5,209 nucleotides of DNA from Desulfobacterales bacterium. Its GTDB lineage: Bacteria > Desulfobacterota > Desulfobacteria > Desulfobacterales > C00003060. Made by a program: the position numbers and the translations under genes. The stretch covers positions 1,218,371 to 1,223,579 of the forward strand of contig CP070769.1 in assembly GCA_020347085.1 (NCBI GenBank). Reading direction: 5' to 3'. Below, piece after piece: positions 1 through 5,209 of the stretch. Positions within the stretch are counted from its first letter, which is position 1, and each line of letters opens with the position of its first letter. The notes under the pieces are model-generated. The model was not told the DNA's origin and did not search any database. It was given only the letters and a program-made list of their open reading frames with translations.

Positions 1-1409
1 AAACCGGTGATCTGATGGCCCATGCCACCAATGATGTCCTGCATGTGCGGATGGCTGTTGGCATGGGGATCGTGGCCCTGACCGATGCAGTCGTACTGGG
101 TCTGGCGGCCGTTGGTTTCATGCTTTACATAAACGTGACCCTGACTCTATTTGCTCTGCTGCCCATGCCGATCATTGCTATACTGGCCCGTGTCCTAAGC
201 CATCGCATGCACCATCTGTACAAAGACGTCCAGGCATCCTTTGCCCAATTGACCGAGGTGGTCCGGGAGCGGTTTGCCGGAATCCGGGTAGTCAAGGCTT
301 ACAATAGGGAGGAGGCGGAAGCCAAAACGCTTTCAAAGATCTCAAAGGATTATTTGGGCAAGAATCTTCGGCTGGTGCGGGTTACCGGCTTCTTTTTCCC
401 GGGCATGATGTTCTTTTCCAACATCAGCTTGGCCATAGTGCTCTATCTGGGCGGGCGACAGACAATTAGTCTTACCATTACGCCCGGGGATTTTGTGGCC
501 TTCATCAGCTATATCGGTCTTCTTACCTGGCCCATGATGGCTATGGGATGGGTCATCAACCTGATCCAGCGAGGCGCCGCCTCTCTGGATAGAATCAATG
601 TCATCCTGCAAACTACGCCCGAAATTGTCAGCCCCAAGAGGCCAAGCCCCGTAAAAAACCTTAGAGGAGACATTGTATTTGATCAAGTCGGTTTCACCTA
701 TGGGGCAGGTCAGCCCTCTGCCCTTTCAAAGATCTCACTTTCAGTGGCAGCAGGCCAGACCCTCGGTGTGGTCGGGCCAACAGGAAGCGGTAAGACCACG
801 CTGTGCCATCTGATTTCAAGAGTGTTTGATGCGACAGAGGGACGTCTTTTGATTGACGGGGTGAATATTCGCCAAATATCCCTTGAAACACTGCGGTCTC
901 AGATGGCGGTAGTTCCCCAGGATACGTTCCTGTTTTCCGGGACAATCCGGGATAACCTTCGCTTTAGTATAGAAAACGCATCTCATGAGGAAATCACACA
1001 GGCCGCCCGCGCCGCTCACCTCAATGAAACCATCATGCGGTTTCCCCATCAGTTTGACACACTGATTGGTGAAAAAGGGGTGACGCTCTCCGGCGGTCAA
1101 AAGCAGCGCCTTGCGCTGGCAAGGGCACTTCTTGTCTCGACACCTATCCTTATCTTGGATGATCCCATGAGCCAGGTAGATACGGAGACGGCTGCCGCCA
1201 TCCTCGGCAATATCCGTAACTACGCCCGGGAACGAACGTCGGTAATTGTTTCTCACCGGCTCAGCCATGTGCGACACGCCGATCTGATCATCGTCCTGGA
1301 AGGGGGGCGCATCAGCGAGGCTGGCACGCATGATGAACTCATGGCCATGGAGGGATATTACAGCAGGATGTATCATTGGCAGGAGATTGAGGAAGAATAC
1401 AATGCATAG
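1..1409 (+). CDS. Heterodimeric ABC exporter, degenerate-site subunit (BmrC/YheI/TM287-like), 5'-truncated by window edge
   Basis: This is a half-size exporter subunit (membrane domain fused to an ATPase) of the inner membrane. The frame is open to the left edge: the codons before the ATG at 15 read T-G-D-L, continuing into M-A-H-A-T-N-D-V, the conserved first intracellular loop of type IV ABC exporters. The ATG at 15 is therefore internal, and about 115 residues (TM1-TM2) are missing. TM3-TM6 remain, with helices roughly at nt 70-200, 385-460 and 490-575. ATPase motifs are Walker A GPTGSGKT (774-797), Q-loop Gln (918-920), signature LSGGQ (1086-1100), Walker B ILILDD (1146-1163), D-loop SQVD and switch His (1254-1256). 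The residue after Walker B (1161-1163) is Asp, where active exporters have Glu, as in the degenerate subunits of TM287/288 and BmrCD. The estimated full length of about 580 residues suits YheI. The partner follows 140 bp downstream. The exported substrate cannot be read from the sequence. Confidence 0.95.
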   Translation, partial: TGDLMAHATNDVLHVRMAVGMGIVALTDAVVLGLAAVGFMLYINVTLTLFALLPMPIIAILARVLSHRMHHLYKDVQASFAQLTEVVRERFAGIRVVKAYNREEAEAKTLSKISKDYLGKNLRLVRVTGFFFPGMMFFSNISLAIVLYLGGRQTISLTITPGDFVAFISYIGLLTWPMMAMGWVINLIQRGAASLDRINVILQTTPEIVSPKRPSPVKNLRGDIVFDQVGFTYGAGQPSALSKISLSVAAGQTLGVVGPTGSGKTTLCHLISRVFDATEGRLLIDGVNIRQISLETLRSQMAVVPQDTFLFSGTIRDNLRFSIENASHEEITQAARAAHLNETIMRFPHQFDTLIGEKGVTLSGGQKQRLALARALLVSTPILILDDPMSQVDTETAAAILGNIRNYARERTSVIVSHRLSHVRHADLIIVLEGGRISEAGTHDELMAMEGYYSRMYHWQEIEEEYNA

Positions 1410-1549
1410 GACGCGAAGTGCACGTTTTCAAGCCGCTATCCGCCACTTTGCGCTCTTGATAGGTTATATCTGGACCTTCTTTAGGCACGCAAGAATCCGG
1501 TATCCCGGATGCAGTATTAGCCGAAAACAATTCACGAATAACGAAACCA
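1410..1549 (+). other. 140-bp spacer between the two exporter genes, with a small hairpin
   Basis: No well-supported gene lies here. The spacer is unusually long for partner subunits, which commonly abut or overlap. It holds a perfect 6-bp inverted repeat, ATCCGG-TATC-CCGGAT (1495-1510), without a following T-run, so it does not look like an intrinsic terminator. No convincing sigma-70 promoter was seen. An open frame of 57 codons (1402-1575) begins at an ATG overlapping the end of the upstream gene, with GAGGAAG 6 bases before it, and ends inside the next gene. It resembles no protein I recognise and is rich in Arg, so I do not call it as a gene. Confidence 0.6.
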
Positions 1550-3550
1550 ATGCGACGCGACTTCGGATATTTTGAAGAGGACCAACTAGGGAAGCCGTAC
1601 GATCTGAGACTGCTCGGAAAGCTTTTTCCTTATGTCCGCCCGTATGGTCTGTTGTTCCTGGTTTCCATCGGGCTTGTCACAGCCATTACGGTTCTGGACT
1701 TGACGCTCCCGTATCTCACCAAAGTGGCCATTGATCGCTACATCGTGCAGGACATTGCGAGTGACAATCGTGCAGACGCTGTACAGCAGCGGTTCTACGT
1801 GGCAGACTTGCGGAGACCTGAGATTGAAACAGTGGTCCGTCGATATCGTCCGTTCTTTGAGGTCGAATGGCCCCGTGCAAAGATTCGGTACGAGGATCTT
1901 TCCAAGCTGAATCGGGCGGACCTTCTGGAACTCCGGGGGCGAGATTATGCGGGCGTAGCCCGCGTAGCGTTGATCTTTTTGGGTGTCATTATCGGTCATT
2001 TTGCTTTCAGCTTTGGTCATGTGATCATCATGGAATATGCGGGACAAGCGATTATGCACGATCTGAGGTTAAGCCTTTTCAGACATATACAGGGGCTTTC
2101 CGTAGCATTTTTTACCAGAAATCCGGTAGGACGCTTGGTGACCCGTATGACCAGCGATGTTCAAAACATGCACGAATTTTTCACCTCTATCATCACAGTC
2201 CTTTTCAAAGACATTTTTCTTGTGCTTGGCATCACTGTGGTGCTTCTGGTCATGAACTGGCGGCTTGCCTTGATCTGTTTCTTGATGCTTCCGGTCATCT
2301 TTTTGGCTACGTCTTATTTCAGTCGCCTGGCCAGGGATGTCTTTCGGGAGCTTAGGGTGAAGCTTGCTGAAATCAACACAAGGCTGCAGGAGACCATTGA
2401 TGGGATTCGTATCGTCCAGTTATTTCTCCAGGAGAAACAAAACTATGAGCGGTTTCGCAAACTCAACCACGAAAACTACCTGGCTGGAATGCGCCAGATC
2501 AACATATTTGCGGTGTTTATGCCTGCGATCGAGGTTTTAGGTTCGGTGACCACAGCGCTAGTGATATGGTATGGGGGCGGACAGGTGCTGGCAGAAATGC
2601 TTAGCCTTGGAACCCTCGTGGCATTCATTGCCTACATGAGAATGTTTTTCCGTCCTATCCGGGATATCGCAGAGAAGTACAACGTTATGCAGTCGGCAAT
2701 GGCCTCATCTGAGCGGATTTTTCTGCTTCTTGATACACGGGACCGGATTCCTGAACCTAAGGTCCCCGCCACCGTCACCCTTCCCTCCCCCTTGAAGGGG
2801 GAGCGTTTGGGTGGGGGTAAAGAGGCCGGTGTTTCTTTTGAGCATGTATGGTTTTCCTACGTGGGGGATGAGTGGGTGTTGAAGGACATCTCACTGGCGG
2901 TCCGGCAGGGCGAGACAGTAGCCATTGTGGGACCAACCGGGGCGGGCAAGTCGAGCTTGATTCACCTTCTGGAACGATTCTATGACCCCACCAAGGGACG
3001 GATAACCCTTGGCGGGGTTGATATACGTGAGCTTCCAAAATCGTTGCTGCGCGACCGTACAGCCCTGATTACCCAGGACGTTTTTCTGTTTGCAGACACC
3101 ATACAGAGTAACATTTCAGAAGGAAACCCGGCCCTGACACCGGAACGGTTGCAAGAAATTATTGCAGCGTCCAATATCGAGCGGTTGATCCAACAGCTTC
3201 CAGACGGGCTCGATACGGTGCTCATGGACGGAGGCCGCACCCTGTCAGGCGGTGAGCGCCAGTTGGTGGCCTTTGCGCGGGCTCTTGCCCGTGATCCCGA
3301 GATTCTGATCCTCGATGAGGCAACCTCAAGTGTGGATACCCAGACGGAACGCTTGATCCAGGAGGCAACGCTTCGACTGATGCAAAACCGCACAGCCATT
3401 GTCGTGGCCCACCGACTTTCCACCATACGCCATGCCGACCGTATCATCGTCCTTCACAGGGGGCGTATCAGAGAAACCGGCACCCACGACGAACTGATGG
3501 CCAAACAGGGGCTATACTATCAATTGTACCAGTGGCAAACGGTGTCCTAG
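1550..3550 (+). CDS. Heterodimeric ABC exporter, catalytic subunit (BmrD/YheH/TM288-like)
   Basis: This is a complete 666-residue half-transporter, close in length to B. subtilis YheH/BmrD. TM1 is at about residues 33-57 and TM2 at about 136-160. Between them is a hydrophilic insertion (about 65-135) predicted to be extracytoplasmic, as in BmrD. TM3-TM6 follow at about 213-257 and 317-372. The ATPase domain (about 428-660) has Walker A GPTGAGKS (461-468), Q-loop Gln509, signature LSGGERQ (565-571), Walker B ILILDE with catalytic Glu590, D-loop SSVD (593-596) and switch His621. The signature has Glu where Gln is usual. This faces the Asp-bearing site of the upstream subunit, so the dimer has one canonical and one degenerate ATP site. 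The linker (about 400-425) is lengthened by a palindromic repeat. ATG1550 is the first start after an in-frame stop at 1460-1462, with no GTG or TTG alternative. It has no clear Shine-Dalgarno, so translation may depend on the upstream gene. It probably exports amphipathic drugs or lipids; the substrate is unknown. Confidence 0.96.
   Translation: MRRDFGYFEEDQLGKPYDLRLLGKLFPYVRPYGLLFLVSIGLVTAITVLDLTLPYLTKVAIDRYIVQDIASDNRADAVQQRFYVADLRRPEIETVVRRYRPFFEVEWPRAKIRYEDLSKLNRADLLELRGRDYAGVARVALIFLGVIIGHFAFSFGHVIIMEYAGQAIMHDLRLSLFRHIQGLSVAFFTRNPVGRLVTRMTSDVQNMHEFFTSIITVLFKDIFLVLGITVVLLVMNWRLALICFLMLPVIFLATSYFSRLARDVFRELRVKLAEINTRLQETIDGIRIVQLFLQEKQNYERFRKLNHENYLAGMRQINIFAVFMPAIEVLGSVTTALVIWYGGGQVLAEMLSLGTLVAFIAYMRMFFRPIRDIAEKYNVMQSAMASSERIFLLLDTRDRIPEPKVPATVTLPSPLKGERLGGGKEAGVSFEHVWFSYVGDEWVLKDISLAVRQGETVAIVGPTGAGKSSLIHLLERFYDPTKGRITLGGVDIRELPKSLLRDRTALITQDVFLFADTIQSNISEGNPALTPERLQEIIAASNIERLIQQLPDGLDTVLMDGGRTLSGGERQLVAFARALARDPEILILDEATSSVDTQTERLIQEATLRLMQNRTAIVVAHRLSTIRHADRIIVLHRGRIRETGTHDELMAKQGLYYQLYQWQTVS
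2776..2818. repeat. C-rich/G-rich palindromic repeat read in frame within the ABC linker
   Basis: A perfect 19-nt palindrome, CTCCCCCTTGAAGGGGGAG (2785-2803), is flanked by a second pair of arms, CACCC (2776-2780) and GGGTG (2809-2813), then GGGGT. It is translated as L-P-S-P-L-K-G-E-R-L-G-G-G, a low-complexity stretch unlike the linker of related exporters. The linker appears roughly 10-12 residues longer than in TM288-like proteins as I recall them. This pattern (C-run, short centre, G-run, then a GGGTGGGGGT tail) resembles dispersed palindromic repeats of bacterial genomes, usually intergenic. It keeps the frame and lies between domains. That it is an inserted mobile repeat is inference. 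Confidence 0.65.
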
Positions 3551-3571
3551 CCGGCAAGCCCCCAAAACACA

Positions 3572-3618
3572 AGCCCCGATGCGGCAGAGACAAAACCCGT
3601 TTTCTGCCGACCGGGGCT
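3572..3618. terminator. Candidate bidirectional terminator hairpin
   Basis: The outer arms AGCCCCG (3572-3578) and CGGGGCT (3612-3618) and the inner arms GGCAGA (3583-3588) and TCTGCC (3603-3608) form a strong GC-rich stem, interrupted by a small internal loop. It begins 21 bp after the stop of the second exporter gene. On the + strand no T-run follows. On the - strand the stem is followed by a T-rich stretch (TTGTGTTTTG), so it may work better for the FadL-like transcript, whose stop is 107 bp away. Both roles are inferred. Confidence 0.55.
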
Positions 3619-3637
3619 ATGGCATCTAAAAAGCCAA

Positions 3638-3658
3638 AGAATTCGATTTTTCAATTCT
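3638..3658 (-). terminator. Weak AT-rich hairpin with T-run on the minus strand
   Basis: Arms AGAATT (3638-3643) and AATTCT (3653-3658) can extend by GA/TC across a bulge. Read on the minus strand, the stem is followed by TT-GGC-TTTTT (3637-3628). The stem is AT-rich, so this is a poor intrinsic terminator for the FadL-like gene and perhaps a contributor alongside its neighbours. Confidence 0.3.
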
Positions 3659-3663
3659 GACCA

Positions 3664-3686
3664 CGGCAGGTCTGTGCCGCCTGCCG
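3664..3686. repeat. Inverted repeat CGGCAGG-N9-CCTGCCG
   Basis: A perfect 7-bp GC-rich inverted repeat with a 9-nt loop lies 39 bp beyond the FadL-like stop codon. No T-run follows on either strand, so it is not a classical terminator. It could protect the 3' end of the transcript or help pause polymerase. Confidence 0.5.
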
Positions 3687-3724
3687 CAGTCAGAGCTCAC
3701 GATATCAAGGGGAACCTCAGGACA

Positions 3725-4996
3725 TTACCAAAACTTATACTGAATGCCGAGTGCTACGAGAGTAACCTCTTTTTCCAATTCTATGCCAGTGGGGAAGACG
3801 GCATTGGGGGTGGTGGTTTCCTCGTCGTAAAACGTCTGGATCACTCCCACGTTTACATGCAATCCAGGCATGACTTCATACGCTAACCCGGCAGCAACGG
3901 ACTGGGCATCCAGCTCTGGTGCGGCCGCTAACATATCATCCGCATCCATTTCGGTTTCCGTGTACATGTAGCCCAAACTCGCCTTGAATTTGGGGGTAAA
4001 GGCATATTCCAGGGCAATGCCTATATCAAAACCGTCATCCTTCTGTGTCTCATCGCCGGTAGTTATGGGATCATCGTCCCAGTCTGCATCGTTCGCCAGG
4101 TAATACGTAAAGTTTGCCTCCGTCCTCAGGTTGGAGGTCAATTGGTATGATACGCCAAAACCGAATAGCGCAGGAAAGTCTCTGTTTCTCTTTGCGTTAT
4201 CCGGGACCAGATCGCCTCCAAGGACCGTCTCCACATCGTCCCTTTTTTGATCAGTCTCTAAGGTAAGGTGTGTTTTGGTCTCTGCCCGGATACCTATGTT
4301 GAGTTCGTCTGTTGGGGAGATATTCATGCCAAAGATACCGCCCCATCCATGACCTGTTTCCTCATACTCTACATAAAGGGTCTCTGGCACAGGCGCAATG
4401 GGTGTCATGGTGGCAAAGCCTTCGAACTCTCTGTTTGCATCAACGTATCTCAAGCCGACAGAAACAGAGAGCCAATCATTGAGTGCGCATGCGCCGCCCA
4501 CGGTGATCCCATAATAATACATTTCACCTTCAAGGCCCATATCTCTGATGGAGCCGGCGGCGTATGCGCCGGTCGCTATGACTCCTTGGGCCACGCGATA
4601 GGTTGTTGCCATGCCATCTTCATAGTCCACTGAGCCGCCGCCAGCCGGTATGGTAAAAGCTGCAAAGCCTGCCCATCGGTCCTTTCTGTAGAGAGCAAAC
4701 AGGCTGGGTACGATATCTGGTTCATCAGAGTCGTACTCGGTTCCATTAAAGGTATTCGAATAATCTTTAAAAGCATATTGACCGGCTAGGTTGACGTAAA
4801 GCCCGTCCTCCATCTTGACCGTGCCAGCCGGGTTGTAAACCACGGCATCCGCTGAGTCGGTGGCTGCATTTCTATTCAGGGTTCTGGCATACTCTGCACT
4901 GAAATTGTGCTTGTTGTCTATACCGCCAGCCAAAAGGGGAGTCGCTACAGCAAAGACAAGAGCTGAAACGCATAGAAACACCAAAAGCCTTTTCAT
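3725..4996 (-). CDS. FadL/OmpP1/TodX-family outer-membrane transport protein
   Basis: This is a 423-residue predicted beta-barrel of the outer membrane. The family (E. coli FadL, TodX, OmpP1) passes long-chain fatty acids, aromatic hydrocarbons or other hydrophobic molecules inward. Residues 1-23 form a signal peptide: MKR, a hydrophobic core, and a likely cut after LLA before GGID. The N-terminal hatch-like segment S-A-E-Y-A-R...A-A-T-D-S-A-D-A-V-V-Y-N-P-A-G carries the family's NPAG motif at 55-58. Later come GHGWGGIFGMNISPTDELNIGIR, matching the family's G-W-G/P-T-x-E-L-x-x-G strand pair, and alternating amphipathic strands with acidic loops (such as DADWDDD). The C-terminus alternates hydrophobic residues and ends Y-K-F-W, an outer-membrane assembly signal with terminal Trp instead of the common Phe. 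The start is fixed by AGGAGGA 6 nt upstream. The gene is monocistronic as far as visible and converges on the exporter genes. The substrate cannot be told from the sequence. Confidence 0.9.
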   Translation of the reverse strand: MKRLLVFLCVSALVFAVATPLLAGGIDNKHNFSAEYARTLNRNAATDSADAVVYNPAGTVKMEDGLYVNLAGQYAFKDYSNTFNGTEYDSDEPDIVPSLFALYRKDRWAGFAAFTIPAGGGSVDYEDGMATTYRVAQGVIATGAYAAGSIRDMGLEGEMYYYGITVGGACALNDWLSVSVGLRYVDANREFEGFATMTPIAPVPETLYVEYEETGHGWGGIFGMNISPTDELNIGIRAETKTHLTLETDQKRDDVETVLGGDLVPDNAKRNRDFPALFGFGVSYQLTSNLRTEANFTYYLANDADWDDDPITTGDETQKDDGFDIGIALEYAFTPKFKASLGYMYTETEMDADDMLAAAPELDAQSVAAGLAYEVMPGLHVNVGVIQTFYDEETTTPNAVFPTGIELEKEVTLVALGIQYKFW

Positions 4997-5002
4997 AACA
5001 TG

Positions 5003-5009
5003 TCCTCCT
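5003..5009 (-). promoter_or_regulatory. Strong Shine-Dalgarno of the FadL-like gene
   Basis: AGGAGGA on the minus strand lies 6 nt before the ATG at 4996. Another ATG at 5001-4999 sits between them but reads ATG-TTA-TGA, a two-codon frame overlapping the true start, so the 4996 start is preferred. Confidence 0.85.
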
Positions 5010-5013
5010 GTTT

Positions 5014-5051
5014 AGGTTGGTGGTTACGGTCACCAAAGGTTCGGTGGTTAC
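5014..5051. repeat. Direct repeat in the leader of the FadL-like gene
   Basis: AGGTT-GGTGGTTAC (5014-5027) recurs as AGGTT-c-GGTGGTTAC (5037-5051), identical apart from one extra C, with a period of about 24 bp. The proximal copy lies just upstream of the Shine-Dalgarno. The spacing is near two DNA turns, but both copies lie downstream of the predicted promoter, so they could be protein sites on DNA or RNA, or a chance duplication. Confidence 0.5.
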
Positions 5052-5098
5052 CCGTGCTATCCTTTGCGCAGAGAGCCCTCAGGGTGCGTTTAGCGTAA

Positions 5099-5118
5099 GG
5101 GCTACATGCGATTAGCCC
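5099..5118. promoter_or_regulatory. Operator-like dyad at the predicted transcription start
   Basis: GGGCTA-N8-TAGCCC is a perfect 6-bp inverted repeat of 20 bp overall, beginning 4 bp downstream of the predicted -10 element and covering about +1 to +18. That position suits a repressor site. The left arm can alternatively pair with AGCCCT at 5074-5079 in the leader RNA. No regulator gene is visible in the window, so the role is inferred from position and symmetry. Confidence 0.45.
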
Positions 5119-5122
5119 ACTG

Positions 5123-5151
5123 CCTATAGAGAATCAGTGCCTAAAAGTCAA
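5123..5151 (-). promoter_or_regulatory. Sigma-70-like promoter of the FadL-like gene
   Basis: On the minus strand, TTGACT (5151-5146, 5 of 6 to the -35 consensus) is followed after exactly 17 bp by TATAGG (5128-5123, 4 of 6 to the -10 consensus). The sequence upstream (5152-5209) is A/T-rich, as for an UP element, and shows no gene. Predicted transcription starts near 5116, giving a leader of about 120 nt. Confidence 0.6.
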
Positions 5152-5209
5152 GTATAATCTTCCTGAAACAAAAAGGTTCGCTTTCACAATTTGCATAGAA
5201 AATGGTAAC

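Larger units (their letters stand above)
3551..3724. other. Convergent intergenic region with multiple hairpins
   Basis: These 174 bp separate the stop codons of the exporter operon and the FadL-like gene. Three inverted repeats fill much of the space: a GC-rich one at 3572-3618, an AT-rich one at 3638-3658 and CGGCAGG-N9-CCTGCCG at 3664-3686. No gene is supported here. The layout fits transcription termination for both converging units. Confidence 0.7.

Noticed and set aside
15..17. ATG at 15 as the start of the first exporter gene
   Set aside because: The in-frame codons before it continue the conserved T-G-D-L-M intracellular loop, and two membrane helices would be missing; the gene runs off the left edge.
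816..1376. 186-codon minus-strand open frame
   Set aside because: It lies wholly antisense to the conserved ATPase domain and its translation has no recognisable domain; a shadow frame.
1456..1484. TTGATA as a -35 element for a separate promoter of the second exporter gene
   Set aside because: At 17-bp spacing the -10 position reads CTTTAG, too poor to support a promoter call.
1586..2355. Open frames on both strands across the TM1-TM3 region of the second exporter gene
   Set aside because: The plus-strand frame (1867-2355) and minus-strand frame (1586-2059) overlap a conserved coding region and show no family features.
2980..3447. 155-codon minus-strand open frame
   Set aside because: Antisense to the second ATPase domain, Ser/Arg-rich composition typical of a shadow frame.
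3674..3886. 70-codon plus-strand frame antisense to the FadL-like 3' end
   Set aside because: Mostly opposite the conserved C-terminal strands, with no Shine-Dalgarno or recognisable product.
4268..4776. Open frames within the FadL-like gene (plus 4268-4633, minus 4576-4776)
   Set aside because: Both overlap a gene with a signal peptide, NPAG motif and beta-barrel pattern; they are shadows.
1..5209. CRISPR array, tRNA/rRNA genes, insertion sequence or phage genes
   Set aside because: No regular repeat-spacer units, cloverleaf or ribosomal sequences, transposase motifs or terminal inverted repeats with target duplications were seen.

Overview
The window looks like ordinary chromosomal sequence from a Gram-negative bacterium. 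The outer-membrane beta-barrel gene with a signal peptide requires an outer membrane, and base composition is moderate. The overall style (paired half-size ABC exporters, a FadL-like porin, and a C-rich/G-rich palindromic repeat read in frame through a protein) would suit a Desulfobacterota/deltaproteobacterial genome, but this is an impression that no marker gene in the window confirms.

Layout. Positions 1-1409 (+) hold the 3' four-fifths of an ABC exporter half-transporter whose first two membrane helices lie off the left edge. After a 140-bp gap, 1550-3550 (+) encode a second, complete 666-residue half-transporter. Positions 3551-3724 are a convergent intergenic stretch with several hairpins. 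Positions 3725-4996 (-) encode a 423-residue FadL/OmpP1/TodX-family outer-membrane protein. Positions 4997-5209 are its leader and promoter region, with a good Shine-Dalgarno, a sigma-70-like promoter, a dyad at the predicted start of transcription and a direct repeat in the leader.

How the genes fit together. The two ABC proteins almost certainly form one heterodimeric multidrug/lipid-type exporter of the BmrC/BmrD (YheI/YheH) and TM287/TM288 class. The first has Asp in place of the Walker B catalytic Glu. The second has the catalytic Glu but an LSGGE signature. Paired head to tail, all deviations fall in one ATP site and the other site is fully canonical. The second protein also has the large extracytoplasmic insertion between TM1 and TM2 expected of the BmrD-type partner. 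The FadL-like protein is transcribed toward the exporter from its own promoter and would admit hydrophobic compounds across the outer membrane. No functional link to the exporter is shown beyond adjacency.

I found no clear novel system. The points most worth a second look are the palindromic repeat in frame in the linker of the second ABC protein, the Shine-Dalgarno-less start of that gene after a gap with a possible coupling mini-ORF, and the dyad on the FadL promoter.
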